Virus record (IMG/VR): IMGVR_UViG_3300034685_000147
Location: 1 to 29,733 of that record
Length of the DNA: 29,733 nucleotides
Reading direction: 5' to 3' (one strand)
DNA from: a virus
In this document: piece after piece, positions 8,568 through 17,164 of the stretch
How positions within the stretch are numbered: the first letter of the stretch is position 1
Layout of the letters: the number at the start of each line of letters is the position of its first letter
Program-made: the position numbers and the translations under genes
Notes under the pieces: generated by a model
The model's input: only the letters and a program-made list of their open reading frames with translations
The model's database searches: none
Told to the model about the DNA's origin: nothing

Positions 8568-9317
8568 TTAAGCCAAAGGTACACGAATTATACGGCCAAC
8601 AACATCTGAAGTTTCAGGTTTCAATACTCTTAAACCAAATTGTGGAGCAACCGCTTTTCTTTCAGCAGTAGTATTAATAGTTACATTACCTGTCGGAACA
8701 GCAGAATCAAATTGGTATTGTATTTTTGCAAGCGGTGTTTCATCATTTTCAATTTCCAAGGTTTCAAGTATACATATTTTACCATCGGCAAATATCTTAT
8801 TGTTAATTTCTATAGTATTTGCAGTAGCAGCAGTAGTATATTTGTAACCACGAACTTCAACTTTATCTCCTGATACTACGCCAGTTGTAAATGTTACAGT
8901 TTTATCAGATATAGTATAATCAGTAGCAGAAATTAATGTACCATCCGCTTTATAAATTTGTATTCCACTATTAGTAGCTAAAGGTGTTTCATCTAAAGTA
9001 ATAGTAATTCCAGTAGTAGTGTCTCCAGTAGCTGTATACCATTTAGGAAAAGCCCATGCTATAGCAGCTCCAGTAATTATGTCCTGACCAAATTGTTTTG
9101 CAAGCCAATCAAATCTAAATGTTACATCAGTTAAAGCAATATCAATATCACGCCCACTATGCAAAACGCCTATTAATTGATTACCTTTACCGCCACGAAC
9201 ATCAGTGGAATTTACTCTAACATCGATATTAGCATCTTGTAAAGTAGTGGTACATATAATTGAACCATCGTCGGGTTCCACTAATAATACATCAAAAACA
9301 TCAGCAACTAAAGACAT
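8568..9317 (-). CDS. Major tail tube protein
   Basis: A 249-residue beta-rich protein that would polymerise into the tail tube. The N-terminal half has the pattern of phage tube proteins (a beta strand, then NSTDVRGGKGNQLIGVLHSG and DIDIALTDVTFRFDWLAKQ). The centre (about 100-165) is a Thr/Gly-rich, Ig-like stretch (for example TLDETPLATNSGIQIYKADG) that may be a surface-exposed insertion. The C-terminal strand pattern then resumes. It has a strong AAGGAGGAATAATAAT site, consistent with a highly expressed structural protein, and is directly followed by a terminator. The position after the neck genes and before the tail assembly genes supports the call. Exact family assignment would need a profile search. 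Confidence 0.8.
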   Translation of the reverse strand: MSLVADVFDVLLVEPDDGSIICTTTLQDANIDVRVNSTDVRGGKGNQLIGVLHSGRDIDIALTDVTFRFDWLAKQFGQDIITGAAIAWAFPKWYTATGDTTTGITITLDETPLATNSGIQIYKADGTLISATDYTISDKTVTFTTGVVSGDKVEVRGYKYTTAATANTIEINNKIFADGKICILETLEIENDETPLAKIQYQFDSAVPTGNVTINTTAERKAVAPQFGLRVLKPETSDVVGRIIRVPLA

Positions 9318-9331
9318 ATTATTATTCCTCC

Positions 9332-10069
9332 TTATTTTTCTTTAAAAATATCATTAAGTTTCTTTAATTTATCTTTAGAAACAAAAATAGAGTCCCAAGG
9401 ACTCTGAAACATATCAATAGATTCAGCAAAATTGTTTATTTCTATATTAGGTTTACCAGCAATTGCAATTTGACCAGATGCAATTTCGGCAGTTGTATTA
9501 TGACTGATAATTTTACTTATTCTAATAAAATCAGCTTCTAATTGATAAATAGTTTCTTCTGCAATCTGATCATAAGTTAACCCTTTAAAAGTAGCAACAG
9601 TAGTAATTTTATCTTCAATAGTTATTTTAAGTCCTTGTTTGGCTCTAGCTTCTAAAACCTTATTGGCCCATTCCTGCGTAATTTTATCTTTATAAACTTT
9701 AGGTTCAAACAATAAATTCTGTTTCATTATAACTTGTCTTATAATATCATAATTAGAGTTATCAATTACGTGCTCTTCATCAATAATAAAACCATATTGC
9801 ATCCCATCAACAACAAAATACACCTTTTGATTTAAAACTAAATTAAAAATTGTTTCTAATTTTGATATAGTTTTTTCTCTATCTGGTAAACCTGCTATAA
9901 CTAAATCTAATAAAGAATAATTTCCTTCAATTAAAAAATGCTGTCTATTATACATTAAAATATCAGCATTTTCCATAAAAACATCATAATCTTTTACTTT
10001 AACTGGATATACATTTCCAATTCTTTCAATATACTCTGGAAGCCCTAAAATATATTTAACTGTATTCAT
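9332..10069 (-). CDS. Conserved phage protein, likely tail or neck associated
   Basis: A 245-residue protein that I do not recognise as a named family. It starts LGLPEYIERIGNVYPVKVKDYDVF, a pattern I have seen in low-GC phage structural operons. It continues as an alpha/beta protein with a long central helical section and no transmembrane segment. The last Asp-rich part (FAESIDMFQSPWDSIF) looks like a peptide-like tail. The ATG overlaps the stop of the preceding gene (TAATG), indicating translational coupling with the tail completion protein, and the tail tube follows after 14 nt. A role in tail tube assembly or as a tail chaperone is possible but inferred only from position. Confidence 0.5.
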   Translation of the reverse strand: MNTVKYILGLPEYIERIGNVYPVKVKDYDVFMENADILMYNRQHFLIEGNYSLLDLVIAGLPDREKTISKLETIFNLVLNQKVYFVVDGMQYGFIIDEEHVIDNSNYDIIRQVIMKQNLLFEPKVYKDKITQEWANKVLEARAKQGLKITIEDKITTVATFKGLTYDQIAEETIYQLEADFIRISKIISHNTTAEIASGQIAIAGKPNIEINNFAESIDMFQSPWDSIFVSKDKLKKLNDIFKEK

Positions 10070-10557
10070 TAGCTTGCACTTCCAAATACATATACTAATT
10101 CATAACCAACATAATAAATATTACCTCGTATAGATATCGGTCTACCACTTAAAAAACGCACTTTACCTATACCTGTAATTTGTTTATTATTCATTAATTC
10201 ATTAATTCTGTCACAAATCCAAGATAAACGCAAATCAGCTTTATCAAAATCTATATGAACAAATATAGCAAAAACAATTTCTTGCTCACTCAATAAATAA
10301 TTACCAGTTGAATTACGATTACCTGGACAAACCATAACTCTACATTTGGGATTTTCGTTTAAATCATCTGTTTTAAAAGTCGGCATGATTACATCATTAA
10401 TAATATCCCAATGATTTTCCATATCCAATATATTAGTTTTATCCGTAGATAATGGATCATCAAGAGAAGAAGATGGTAAATAATATAATAATCTTAATAA
10501 AATTTCATCTGATGTTAAAACTTTATAAATATCAGATAAATTATCTTTCATTTGCAT
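10069..10557 (-). CDS. Putative tail completion / neck protein
   Basis: A protein of about 162 residues, mixed alpha/beta, soluble. The phrase KCRVMVCPGNRNSTGNYLLS, followed by alternating strands and a helix (DLRLSWICDRINELMNN), fits the small beta-barrel proteins that cap the tail terminus, such as tail terminators. The frame is open to a TTG at 10578. The ATG at 10557 is preferred because a GAGTGAT site sits 7 nt upstream and it lies just past the previous stop, so coupling is likely. Position in the neck cluster (third gene before the tail tube) supports a head-tail joining role. The exact family is not certain. Confidence 0.55.
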   Translation of the reverse strand: MQMKDNLSDIYKVLTSDEILLRLLYYLPSSSLDDPLSTDKTNILDMENHWDIINDVIMPTFKTDDLNENPKCRVMVCPGNRNSTGNYLLSEQEIVFAIFVHIDFDKADLRLSWICDRINELMNNKQITGIGKVRFLSGRPISIRGNIYYVGYELVYVFGSAS

Positions 10558-10559
10558 TT

Positions 10560-11207
10560 TTAAATCACTCGCTGACAAAGCAAATTCAAAATACCATTTG
10601 AATCTATAATATTTGTCTTATCAATGCCTATAATTTTATAGGTATCTCCAAACATATTAAATTCTGTATTTTCATTTATTGCGGGATTATCTATGTAAGG
10701 AATAATAATTGAAATTTTGCCTTCAGGTAAAACAATAGGATAATCAATATCTGAAATATTTAATGACTTTTGAGAAACTATACAATCCCATGAGGTATAT
10801 TGTTTAGTCTCTTGATAGACTGGCCTGCCTAAACTATCAGTGCCAATTTGAACCCTAGTTACACCAGTTTGAAGAGTAAGTACATTATTACACATTCTCA
10901 TTCTAGCACGCCAATAGGCATTACATATCAATTCGGGATAATCAATAATTATCCATTTCTTATTATTTAGCATTATATAAAAACCTAATTTTATTTCATC
11001 ATAAACAGATGTATATATCCGTTTATCATCACTATTTGTTATCTGTTCAACAATTGCTACAACATCTTCAGTGTCATTAATTTTAACAGACTGTCTTAAA
11101 ACACTTGTTACATCATTTTTTATTTGTTCAAATCTGTCAGCCATATCATTTAAAGATTGATTACTTTCAATATTCATACGAGTTAAATATAAATCAAAAT
11201 AACTCAT
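10560..11207 (-). CDS. Putative head closure / head-tail connector protein
   Basis: A 215-residue protein. A helical N-terminus (about 1-40) is followed by beta strands, including KLGFYIMLNNKKWIIIDYPE, then RVQIGTDSLGRPVYQETKQY and SIIIPYIDN. A beta-barrel with a short helical lead is the usual shape of head closure proteins (gp16/gpFII type). The gene sits between the adaptor-like gene (5-nt gap) and the tail completion gene (overlapping). I recognise no catalytic motif. The call is by architecture and synteny. Confidence 0.55.
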   Translation of the reverse strand: MSYFDLYLTRMNIESNQSLNDMADRFEQIKNDVTSVLRQSVKINDTEDVVAIVEQITNSDDKRIYTSVYDEIKLGFYIMLNNKKWIIIDYPELICNAYWRARMRMCNNVLTLQTGVTRVQIGTDSLGRPVYQETKQYTSWDCIVSQKSLNISDIDYPIVLPEGKISIIIPYIDNPAINENTEFNMFGDTYKIIGIDKTNIIDSNGILNLLCQRVI

Positions 11208-11212
11208 TTAAA

Positions 11213-11638
11213 TCAACTCAATCCATCTAAATTATCTTGATATGTATATCTAATAATTTTGTCATTAATTTCATTAACTAAATCACCTTTAAGTTTAATT
11301 AATTCATCAATATGATTTGCTTGAGAGTAAATTTTAAAATCACTTGTAGTCATTGTTTGACGTAAAAGACTTGCATTATATAGCTTAGGTTTAATCCATT
11401 CAACCACCATTAATAATGCAAGAATTTTTTTTTCCATATCAGTTAAATCAATATTAAATTGTTTTGCTACACTATCTCTATTACCTAAATCTTGCTTACA
11501 TAAATAAAATTCAGGAATAGCATTTATTAAATATTGTTCAAACATTTCTTCAGCTTCAGTTTGTAAAATTTGAGTAAAAGAAGTATCAGAAATTTGTTGT
11601 GAAAAAAGAGTATAAATATCAGAATAAGGGGTAGCCAT
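11213..11638 (-). CDS. Putative head-tail adaptor protein
   Basis: A 141-residue, all-helical protein (for example DIYTLFSQQISDTSF, then MEKKILALLMVVEWIKPKLY and IYSQANHIDELIKLKGDLV). The size, helicity and position as second gene after the capsid gene match the gp6/gp15-like connectors that ring the portal. It is the only gene here ending in TGA; the next gene starts 5 nt later. The start uses the GGGGGT site in the short gap. Expected partners are the portal and the head closure protein. Confidence 0.65.
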   Translation of the reverse strand: MATPYSDIYTLFSQQISDTSFTQILQTEAEEMFEQYLINAIPEFYLCKQDLGNRDSVAKQFNIDLTDMEKKILALLMVVEWIKPKLYNASLLRQTMTTSDFKIYSQANHIDELIKLKGDLVNEINDKIIRYTYQDNLDGLS

Positions 11639-11654
11639 TTAGATACCCCCTTTT

Positions 11655-12143
11655 TTATTTATCTATATTATCAATTTCTTTGGATTGAATAAAATCATCA
11701 AAATTAATCTTATAAGCTTCTTCTACAATACGTTTCTTAGATAAAGAATCAAAAGCACCGTTTTCAATTTTCTGCTTAATAACTTCAACAATTATTGGTT
11801 TCATACCTTCAGAAGCCTTTGTTATAAATTCCTTAAATTTATTATTCGGTAAATTAATAAATTTTTCGACTTCTTCAGGTTTAAATATATTCTCGTAGAC
11901 TTTCTCTAATCCTAAATTTTTAACTACATCATCATTTAAAATTAACAACCAAGGAGCATGAGTTATTTTTGGATATGTTGAATTGCATGTAGCAATTTCT
12001 TCGTAAGGCCATTCAGCAGTATCCCCATATCCATTCAAAACCCATTTTTCTTGAGTTCTTGGATTAATATAAACAAGCTGTCCAGTAGTATTATTTACCA
12101 CAGGAATCATATCGTCTTTATCAAACCTTTTTTTACCTGCCAT
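11655..12143 (-). CDS. Conserved capsid-proximal phage protein
   Basis: A 162-residue soluble protein with an Asp-Asp-Met-Ile and Val-Val-Asn-Asn-Thr N-terminal beta strand region (about 10-25), a 'NPRTQEKW..NGYGDTAEWPYEE' type central part, and a helical C-terminus rich in Lys/Glu. Proteins with this VNNT...W..GD..EWPYEE layout occur beside the major capsid gene in several large low-GC phages. I know no assigned function. It follows the capsid gene after a hairpin terminator at 12191-12212 and is the first gene of the neck cluster. A structural role in the capsid or neck is inferred from context. Confidence 0.5.
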   Translation of the reverse strand: MAGKKRFDKDDMIPVVNNTTGQLVYINPRTQEKWVLNGYGDTAEWPYEEIATCNSTYPKITHAPWLLILNDDVVKNLGLEKVYENIFKPEEVEKFINLPNNKFKEFITKASEGMKPIIVEVIKQKIENGAFDSLSKKRIVEEAYKINFDDFIQSKEIDNIDK

Positions 12144-12190
12144 TAATCGATATCATCCTTTCATTTTTGCATACTAAATTTTAAATAAAC

Positions 12191-12212
12191 AGAAGAGGCA
12201 AAAGCCTCTTCT
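12191..12212 (-). terminator. Terminator/attenuator after the major capsid gene
   Basis: A perfect 9-bp stem (12191-12199 with 12204-12212, AGAAGAGGC/GCCTCTTCT) with a 4-nt loop, located 2 bp past the capsid stop codon. On the minus strand it is followed by GTTTATTTAAAATTT, an imperfect U-rich tail. It could partly terminate or stabilise the abundant capsid mRNA while still allowing read-through into the neck genes. Confidence 0.6.
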
Positions 12213-12214
12213 AT

Positions 12215-13192
12215 TTAAGCTACTTTATAGATGCCGTATTTATTAGGAGTTACTACAGCAACACCACATTTTTTACGGAATGTATATTCCATAGTATCAT
12301 CAGCATTTCTACCATTATTACCAGGTGTTTCATCTATTAAAGCATCGCCTTCAATAACTATTTTAACTATAGATTCACCACCAACAGGAACCACCAATAA
12401 GAAATCACTTGCTATAGCAAAAGTATCAGTGCCAGCTTTATGAGCTTGCGGTATTTCAAAAAGATTTACTCCGTCTACATTCCTATAAAAACCTATTCTG
12501 CCTTTTTCATCTTTCATTGTATCGGAAACAGTGGCAGGAGCAACTTTAGCCAATGCCTTTTTAACACCGTACACAGCAACATCCAATCCGCCAGCAGCAG
12601 CACTTACATGGCTTACTAAATCTATAAAACTATCCTCAGAAAATGCACCACTTATACCATAAGTAGTACCTAAACTAGAAAAACTATTATAAATAGCTTC
12701 GTAAACCTTTGTCGCAATCTTATTGTTATACGATCTAGCAACTTTATTTACCATTTTAACCCAATCAATTCTACCAGCTAAAAAACGATAAAGTTCGTCA
12801 TATATTTTTACGCCTTCCATATATGTAGTAACAGTAAGAGAGCCATTATCAAGTCTCTGCCTTCTTAAATTACCATTACCATCAGATATAGTTGCTACTT
12901 CAAATAAATCAGTATTATCAATAATAAATGTATTAGTATCTCCCCAAGCAAGATTTTTTACTTCAGCAAATTGATTAAATTGATCTTCCAATATTGCACT
13001 CACTAATGCATCTAAAGTTTCTTCCATTACTTCAAAAATAGCTATTTTATTACGTCTAAAAGATTTATAATCTACTTTACCACCGCAAAGTTCAAGTAAG
13101 GCTTTTCTAAAAGCTTCGTTAGCTTCATCTTGAGAATATTTTGTTATTTTATTATTATATAAATCTATACCCATCTGAATAAGTTCATCCAT
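12215..13192 (-). CDS. Major capsid protein (HK97-fold family)
   Basis: A 325-residue protein that would form the capsid shell. The sequence fits an HK97-like coat: a helical N-terminal arm (about 1-55), a long E-loop/P-domain region with NGNLRRQRLDNGSLTVTTY, a spine helix (YEAIYNSFSSLG), and a C-terminal beta region (DDTMEYTFRKKCGVAVVTPN). It is encoded right after the protease/scaffold and decoration genes, in the usual order. It has a very strong AAGGAGGAAATACAA site and is bordered by hairpins on both sides of its neighbours, as expected for the most abundant structural protein. Its N-terminus has no long scaffold-like extension; scaffolding is probably supplied by the 621-residue gene upstream. 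Confidence 0.85.
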   Translation of the reverse strand: MDELIQMGIDLYNNKITKYSQDEANEAFRKALLELCGGKVDYKSFRRNKIAIFEVMEETLDALVSAILEDQFNQFAEVKNLAWGDTNTFIIDNTDLFEVATISDGNGNLRRQRLDNGSLTVTTYMEGVKIYDELYRFLAGRIDWVKMVNKVARSYNNKIATKVYEAIYNSFSSLGTTYGISGAFSEDSFIDLVSHVSAAAGGLDVAVYGVKKALAKVAPATVSDTMKDEKGRIGFYRNVDGVNLFEIPQAHKAGTDTFAIASDFLLVVPVGGESIVKIVIEGDALIDETPGNNGRNADDTMEYTFRKKCGVAVVTPNKYGIYKVA

Positions 13193-13235
13193 TTGTATTT
13201 CCTCCTTAATAAAAATTTAAAATAGATTATAAAAG

Positions 13236-13730
13236 TTAAACCTTTACTACTTGAATTGTAGTAGCAGCAACTCTGTTAAAACCAATTGTACCTTTTGCTA
13301 TAACTTTAGCAGCAAAACGAGTACCACCAGTTAAATCAGCAGCAGGAGCAAGTTTTGTAGTAGCATTAGCAGGAATTACATATTGATTTAATACAGTTGC
13401 ACCAGTAAAAGCATCATCAGAAAGAGTTATAATATCACCAACAGACAAGTGATAAGCTCTAGCAGGTTTATTAGCAGGATTATAAAAGTCCTTTAAGGAT
13501 TTGCCAGATTCATACATAACCTCAGGAGAAGCTACCATTAACAACTCCTCAGAAGTAATAGAAGTAGTAGAAGGAATTACAACCTGTCTAAGTTCCCTTT
13601 CGCCATCCACTAAAGCACCAAGATGAATAAATGAGCCATTATCCAAATCAGCAGTATGAACAACACTTTCAATATTACCATTATAAGAAGCTAATACTTT
13701 ATCAAGATTTACAATTATGTGATCAGCCAT
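13236..13730 (-). CDS. Capsid decoration-like protein
   Basis: A 164-residue, Ala/Val/Thr-rich beta protein with low charge (for example TKLAPAADLTGGTRFAAKVI near the C-terminus). It sits immediately upstream of the major capsid gene and has its own strong AAGGAGG site. Small beta-rich proteins in this slot usually decorate or stabilise the capsid (gpD-like or head fibre base). No Cys pairs, transmembrane helix or enzymatic motif is seen. An attenuator-like hairpin lies between this gene and the scaffold gene, so its expression may be set separately. Function is inferred from position and composition. Confidence 0.6.
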   Translation of the reverse strand: MADHIIVNLDKVLASYNGNIESVVHTADLDNGSFIHLGALVDGERELRQVVIPSTTSITSEELLMVASPEVMYESGKSLKDFYNPANKPARAYHLSVGDIITLSDDAFTGATVLNQYVIPANATTKLAPAADLTGGTRFAAKVIAKGTIGFNRVAATTIQVVKV

Positions 13731-13764
13731 TGTTTATTTCCTCCTTAATTTTTTTATAAATTAA

Positions 13765-13790
13765 AATCCCTATCTTTTTTGATAGGGATT
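13765..13790 (-). terminator. Attenuator hairpin between scaffold and capsid genes
   Basis: A perfect 10-bp stem (13765-13774 with 13781-13790, AATCCCTATC/GATAGGGATT) with a 6-nt loop. The stem overlaps the last two bases of the protease/scaffold stop codon. On the minus strand it is followed by TTAATTTATAAAAAAATT, so the U-run is weak. It may be a partial terminator or a 5' stabiliser for the decoration-capsid mRNA. Confidence 0.5.
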
Positions 13791-15654
13791 ATTTTGCATA
13801 TTTCTTTAAAATATAATCATAAGGTTTCCCAGTATCATTATCAGGGAGATTATCAATACCTAAACTTATATGTTCATCATTTTTATTTGAAACAGAAAAT
13901 TTATTAGCAATCTTCTTACCTAACAATTCATACAAAACTTTTTCTACATCTTCTAATTTCATATCTATAGCCTTTTCTCTTAAATCACCATAATCATTTT
14001 GTGTTAAAACACTAAATTCTTTTCTTGCAAATAAGTCGTCAATATTTTTTTGTTTTTCTTCTTTTAGTTTATTGGCTTTAAAATCAGCAAGCTCTTTATT
14101 TTTCTTTTCAAGTTCAGCAAACTTATTATTAATATCATTTAATTTAATTTCATATTCCTTAGAAACTTTTTCATTTTCTTTTTTAATAGCATAATTTAAA
14201 AATTCCTTATTCACAAAAGTGAAATCAGTACTAGCATCACCATCTTCAAAAGGCGTATAAGTTATTTTCATTCTTTTTGCAGAATTAAAATCAATTGTTA
14301 CCTTATCACCAGATACAGTATAATTAAACCCAAATATTTGCCAATTATTTACATAATCTTGAGCATAAACTATATTTTCATCATGATCTATATACCAATA
14401 TCTGCGAATTTCATATCCCCAATCATCAATAACCTTGATTTCGCCTAATGCATCAGCCAATTCAGTAGCCAATTGCATAGCAGTTAAAGAAAACTCTTTA
14501 ATTTTAATTTCTAAATCTTCTAACGATATATTTTCTAAATCAACTCCTTTCTTCTGTAATTGTTCTTCAGTAATAGAATATTTTTTAAGTAACTCCAATT
14601 TTTCATCCATTCCTATGCCTCCATCTAATTCAAAATTGCTTGTATCCAATCCCAACTCCTTATAATGCTTTTTTAAATGATTTTTAGCTTTCGTATTGCC
14701 TGCATCGTTTTTATTTAAAAAAGATAAAGCTGTTTGACATCCATCTTTATGTACAATCAATTTTCCATTTCTAATTGCATGATGCGGATATTTTAAATGT
14801 TGAGAAGGGGCATCTTCCCATCCATCCTCAACAATTAAATAAGCCTCTTTTACAAGAGACTTATAATTACTAGCTTTTAATATATCATTTCTTAATTTTG
14901 TTTTATCAACATCACCCCAAGAACCAGTCATGTCAGCACTATCTTTACTATTATCAATTTCTATTTTTTCGCCAGTACCCATATCTTCTTTCTTAATAAA
15001 TTGAGTTGTATTAGAAAAATATTTATTAAATTCATCCAACATTTCTCTCAACTGCTCCTTTATATTAGATGAACTAAATTTTTCTACTGATGCTCCAACC
15101 ATAGCAGGAATAACATTTTCACCTAAAATACAAACTCCTTCAAATCTAGCATCAGTATAATAATAATAACCATTTCGCCAATAACCCTGTATAGAATTAG
15201 GGTCTAATTCCATAGATTCAGATTTTTTACTGTCTCTTTCAAAAATATTAATACAGTTTGAAAACTTATTCCATAATAATCCTTCACAAACTAAAAACTC
15301 TCTTTCAACCCCATCTTCACATACTTTATTTTCAAACCTAGCAAAATTAGTTTCTGGTATTATTCCAAATGCTCTCCCAAGATAAACTATTTGAACACCA
15401 TCTTTATCAATAACTATCTTTTCCTCATGCCCTGAAAAATCTATATTGTTATTTTCATCTTCCCTAATATAACCTAATATTGGTATATTAGATAAAGAAG
15501 GTATCATTTTTTCCAAAACAGATTTATCAAAAAATGAATTATTAAGATTTAATCCAGTATGAGCAATAAATATTTTAACTCTAGTAAATCTTTTATCAAT
15601 TTCATCTATTTTTTCAAATTGAATAGGAATAGAAGTATTTATAATTAATTCCAA
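13789..15654 (-). CDS. Prohead protease fused to scaffold-like coiled coil
   Basis: A 621-residue, multidomain capsid assembly protein. Residues 1-200 look like an XkdF/DUF2213-type prohead protease: a GHEE motif with His76, a candidate catalytic Ser145 or Ser147 in KSESMELDP, and an FEGVCILGENVIPAMVGAS segment near 170-190. The middle (about 240-345) holds a WGDVDKTKLRNDILKASNY module with LKYPHHAIRNGKL that I have seen in clostridial phage head proteins. A beta-rich section (about 400-480, DDWGYEIRRYWYIDHDENI) follows, then a Lys/Glu coiled coil (about 490-560) typical of scaffolds, and a polar C-terminal tail. The TTG start is set by AGGAGGTGAGAATAA. The gene is ordered portal, protease/scaffold, capsid as expected. 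Self-cleavage to release scaffold pieces is inferred. Confidence 0.7.
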   Translation of the reverse strand: MELIINTSIPIQFEKIDEIDKRFTRVKIFIAHTGLNLNNSFFDKSVLEKMIPSLSNIPILGYIREDENNNIDFSGHEEKIVIDKDGVQIVYLGRAFGIIPETNFARFENKVCEDGVEREFLVCEGLLWNKFSNCINIFERDSKKSESMELDPNSIQGYWRNGYYYYTDARFEGVCILGENVIPAMVGASVEKFSSSNIKEQLREMLDEFNKYFSNTTQFIKKEDMGTGEKIEIDNSKDSADMTGSWGDVDKTKLRNDILKASNYKSLVKEAYLIVEDGWEDAPSQHLKYPHHAIRNGKLIVHKDGCQTALSFLNKNDAGNTKAKNHLKKHYKELGLDTSNFELDGGIGMDEKLELLKKYSITEEQLQKKGVDLENISLEDLEIKIKEFSLTAMQLATELADALGEIKVIDDWGYEIRRYWYIDHDENIVYAQDYVNNWQIFGFNYTVSGDKVTIDFNSAKRMKITYTPFEDGDASTDFTFVNKEFLNYAIKKENEKVSKEYEIKLNDINNKFAELEKKNKELADFKANKLKEEKQKNIDDLFARKEFSVLTQNDYGDLREKAIDMKLEDVEKVLYELLGKKIANKFSVSNKNDEHISLGIDNLPDNDTGKPYDYILKKYAK

Positions 15655-15676
15655 TTATTCTCACCTCCTATATTTA

Positions 15677-17143
15677 TTATTTATTATCTCGTGTTTTCAA
15701 TCCATTATCAGTTAATTGGTCTGTATCTTTTTGAGGAGCACCTCCAGAATTAGTGCCTGATTGAGTATGCGAAGATTGCAGAGGTTGAAGAATATTTACC
15801 ATATCTAATGTATTTTCTAAATAATTTAAACCTAAAAATTGAGTAGGGGTAAGCCCCATTGCACAAGCAACAGTTGATTTACTATAACCAAATTCAGCAG
15901 CTTTTAAATATTTATCAAATTTATCTTTCCAATTAAAAGAAGTTATATCAGGAAAACAAATTTTAAATTTATAACGTCCAATTCTTTTTGATAACTGATA
16001 ATTAATCCATCTTTCAAATTGACGATAACAATTAATTACAAAACTAGCATCCACAATAATTGACTGCAATAAACCTACAGAACCAGTTACTTGTTTTCCA
16101 AATAAAGTTTCAGATACACCAGCAGATTGGAAGAAATTTTCCATTGCTTGCCCAACAATATTATCTTTATTTTCTTCTTTTTTAACTAAAATACTATTAA
16201 TATCCATAGGGCTAGTAATAACTTTAACATTAGGAGGTAATCCTTTTTTGATATTATTATGAAAGAATTCTGCTTTATCTAAACTTATTAAAAGAGCATC
16301 TGGTTTTGACGATTTAGTATCCATAGGAATTCTCTGTGCAATAATTTGCGAAGCATCTAAAGCAGATTTATCTTTAAACATTTCTTTATATTCAAAAATA
16401 TCAAGTATATCCGCATATAACCCCATAAAAATAGGTAATATTAAAGCAGTATCTTCAAATTTAAAAGCTATAGCATTCTCAAAAGAAAGCGTAAACCAAC
16501 CATCAGGATATTCTGTTCTTTTATTATAAGCGTTCTGAATTTCTAAAGGATAATTTTTAATATTAATTCCAGGCTGACTAAAATAATTAAGGTTTATAGC
16601 ATATTGAAAACCAACTTCATTTTTATTGACAATCATGCAATAATCAGATGGCATACGCTGTAATGTTAGTGCACCATTATTCTCTCTTAAATAATAATAA
16701 CCCACATCTTCACCTAAAATAACTCTCATAACTCGACTAAATTCATCTTTAATATTAAATTTTTCTGTAAAATCAAGTGTTTTTCTAAAACTTTTTTGAA
16801 AAGATTTTTTATCAATATCATCAAAATTTGTATCAATAGGATACAAAAAATAATCAAAAGTAAGCATTGATGCAAAATAATAAACCAACCGTTTATAATG
16901 AAAAGAAGTATTCATTAAATACTGATGCAGTTGTCTTAATTCTTTAGAAAACTGATTAGGATTTTCAATAAATTTCAAAATTTGTTCTTTTGTATATTTA
17001 TAAGGATTTGTATATAACTTTCTTAAAACTCCGTTTAACCATAAAGGAATATCATTATAATTATCTATAGCACGAAAGAATTTCATATAAGCTTCATTTT
17101 GTTGTTGTATATTCTGCTGTGACGCTTTCTTTTTCTTAGGCAC
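15677..17143 (-). CDS. Portal protein
   Basis: A 488-residue protein for the dodecameric portal ring at one capsid vertex, through which terminase pumps DNA. The N-terminus (about 5-150) is helical. A central region has the LNYFSQPGIN and YPDGWFTLSFENAIAFKFED strands. A long helix pair around 330-400 (QAMENFFQSAGVSETLFGKQ) matches the portal stem/crown pattern where a sequence like 'ETLFG' is often seen. The C-terminus is a Gln/Ser/Asn-rich flexible tail. GTG start with an AGAAGGTGA site. It lies directly after the large terminase subunit and before the protease/scaffold, which is the canonical order. Confidence 0.85.
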   Translation of the reverse strand: MPKKKKASQQNIQQQNEAYMKFFRAIDNYNDIPLWLNGVLRKLYTNPYKYTKEQILKFIENPNQFSKELRQLHQYLMNTSFHYKRLVYYFASMLTFDYFLYPIDTNFDDIDKKSFQKSFRKTLDFTEKFNIKDEFSRVMRVILGEDVGYYYLRENNGALTLQRMPSDYCMIVNKNEVGFQYAINLNYFSQPGINIKNYPLEIQNAYNKRTEYPDGWFTLSFENAIAFKFEDTALILPIFMGLYADILDIFEYKEMFKDKSALDASQIIAQRIPMDTKSSKPDALLISLDKAEFFHNNIKKGLPPNVKVITSPMDINSILVKKEENKDNIVGQAMENFFQSAGVSETLFGKQVTGSVGLLQSIIVDASFVINCYRQFERWINYQLSKRIGRYKFKICFPDITSFNWKDKFDKYLKAAEFGYSKSTVACAMGLTPTQFLGLNYLENTLDMVNILQPLQSSHTQSGTNSGGAPQKDTDQLTDNGLKTRDNK

Positions 17144-17164
17144 TAGTTCACCTTCTTTCTACTT

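Noticed and set aside
11213-11215. Reassignment of UGA to tryptophan
   Set aside because: The genes use TAA mostly, but this gene ends at TGA with the next start 5 nt later, and the only tRNA-Trp has anticodon CCA, so the standard code fits.
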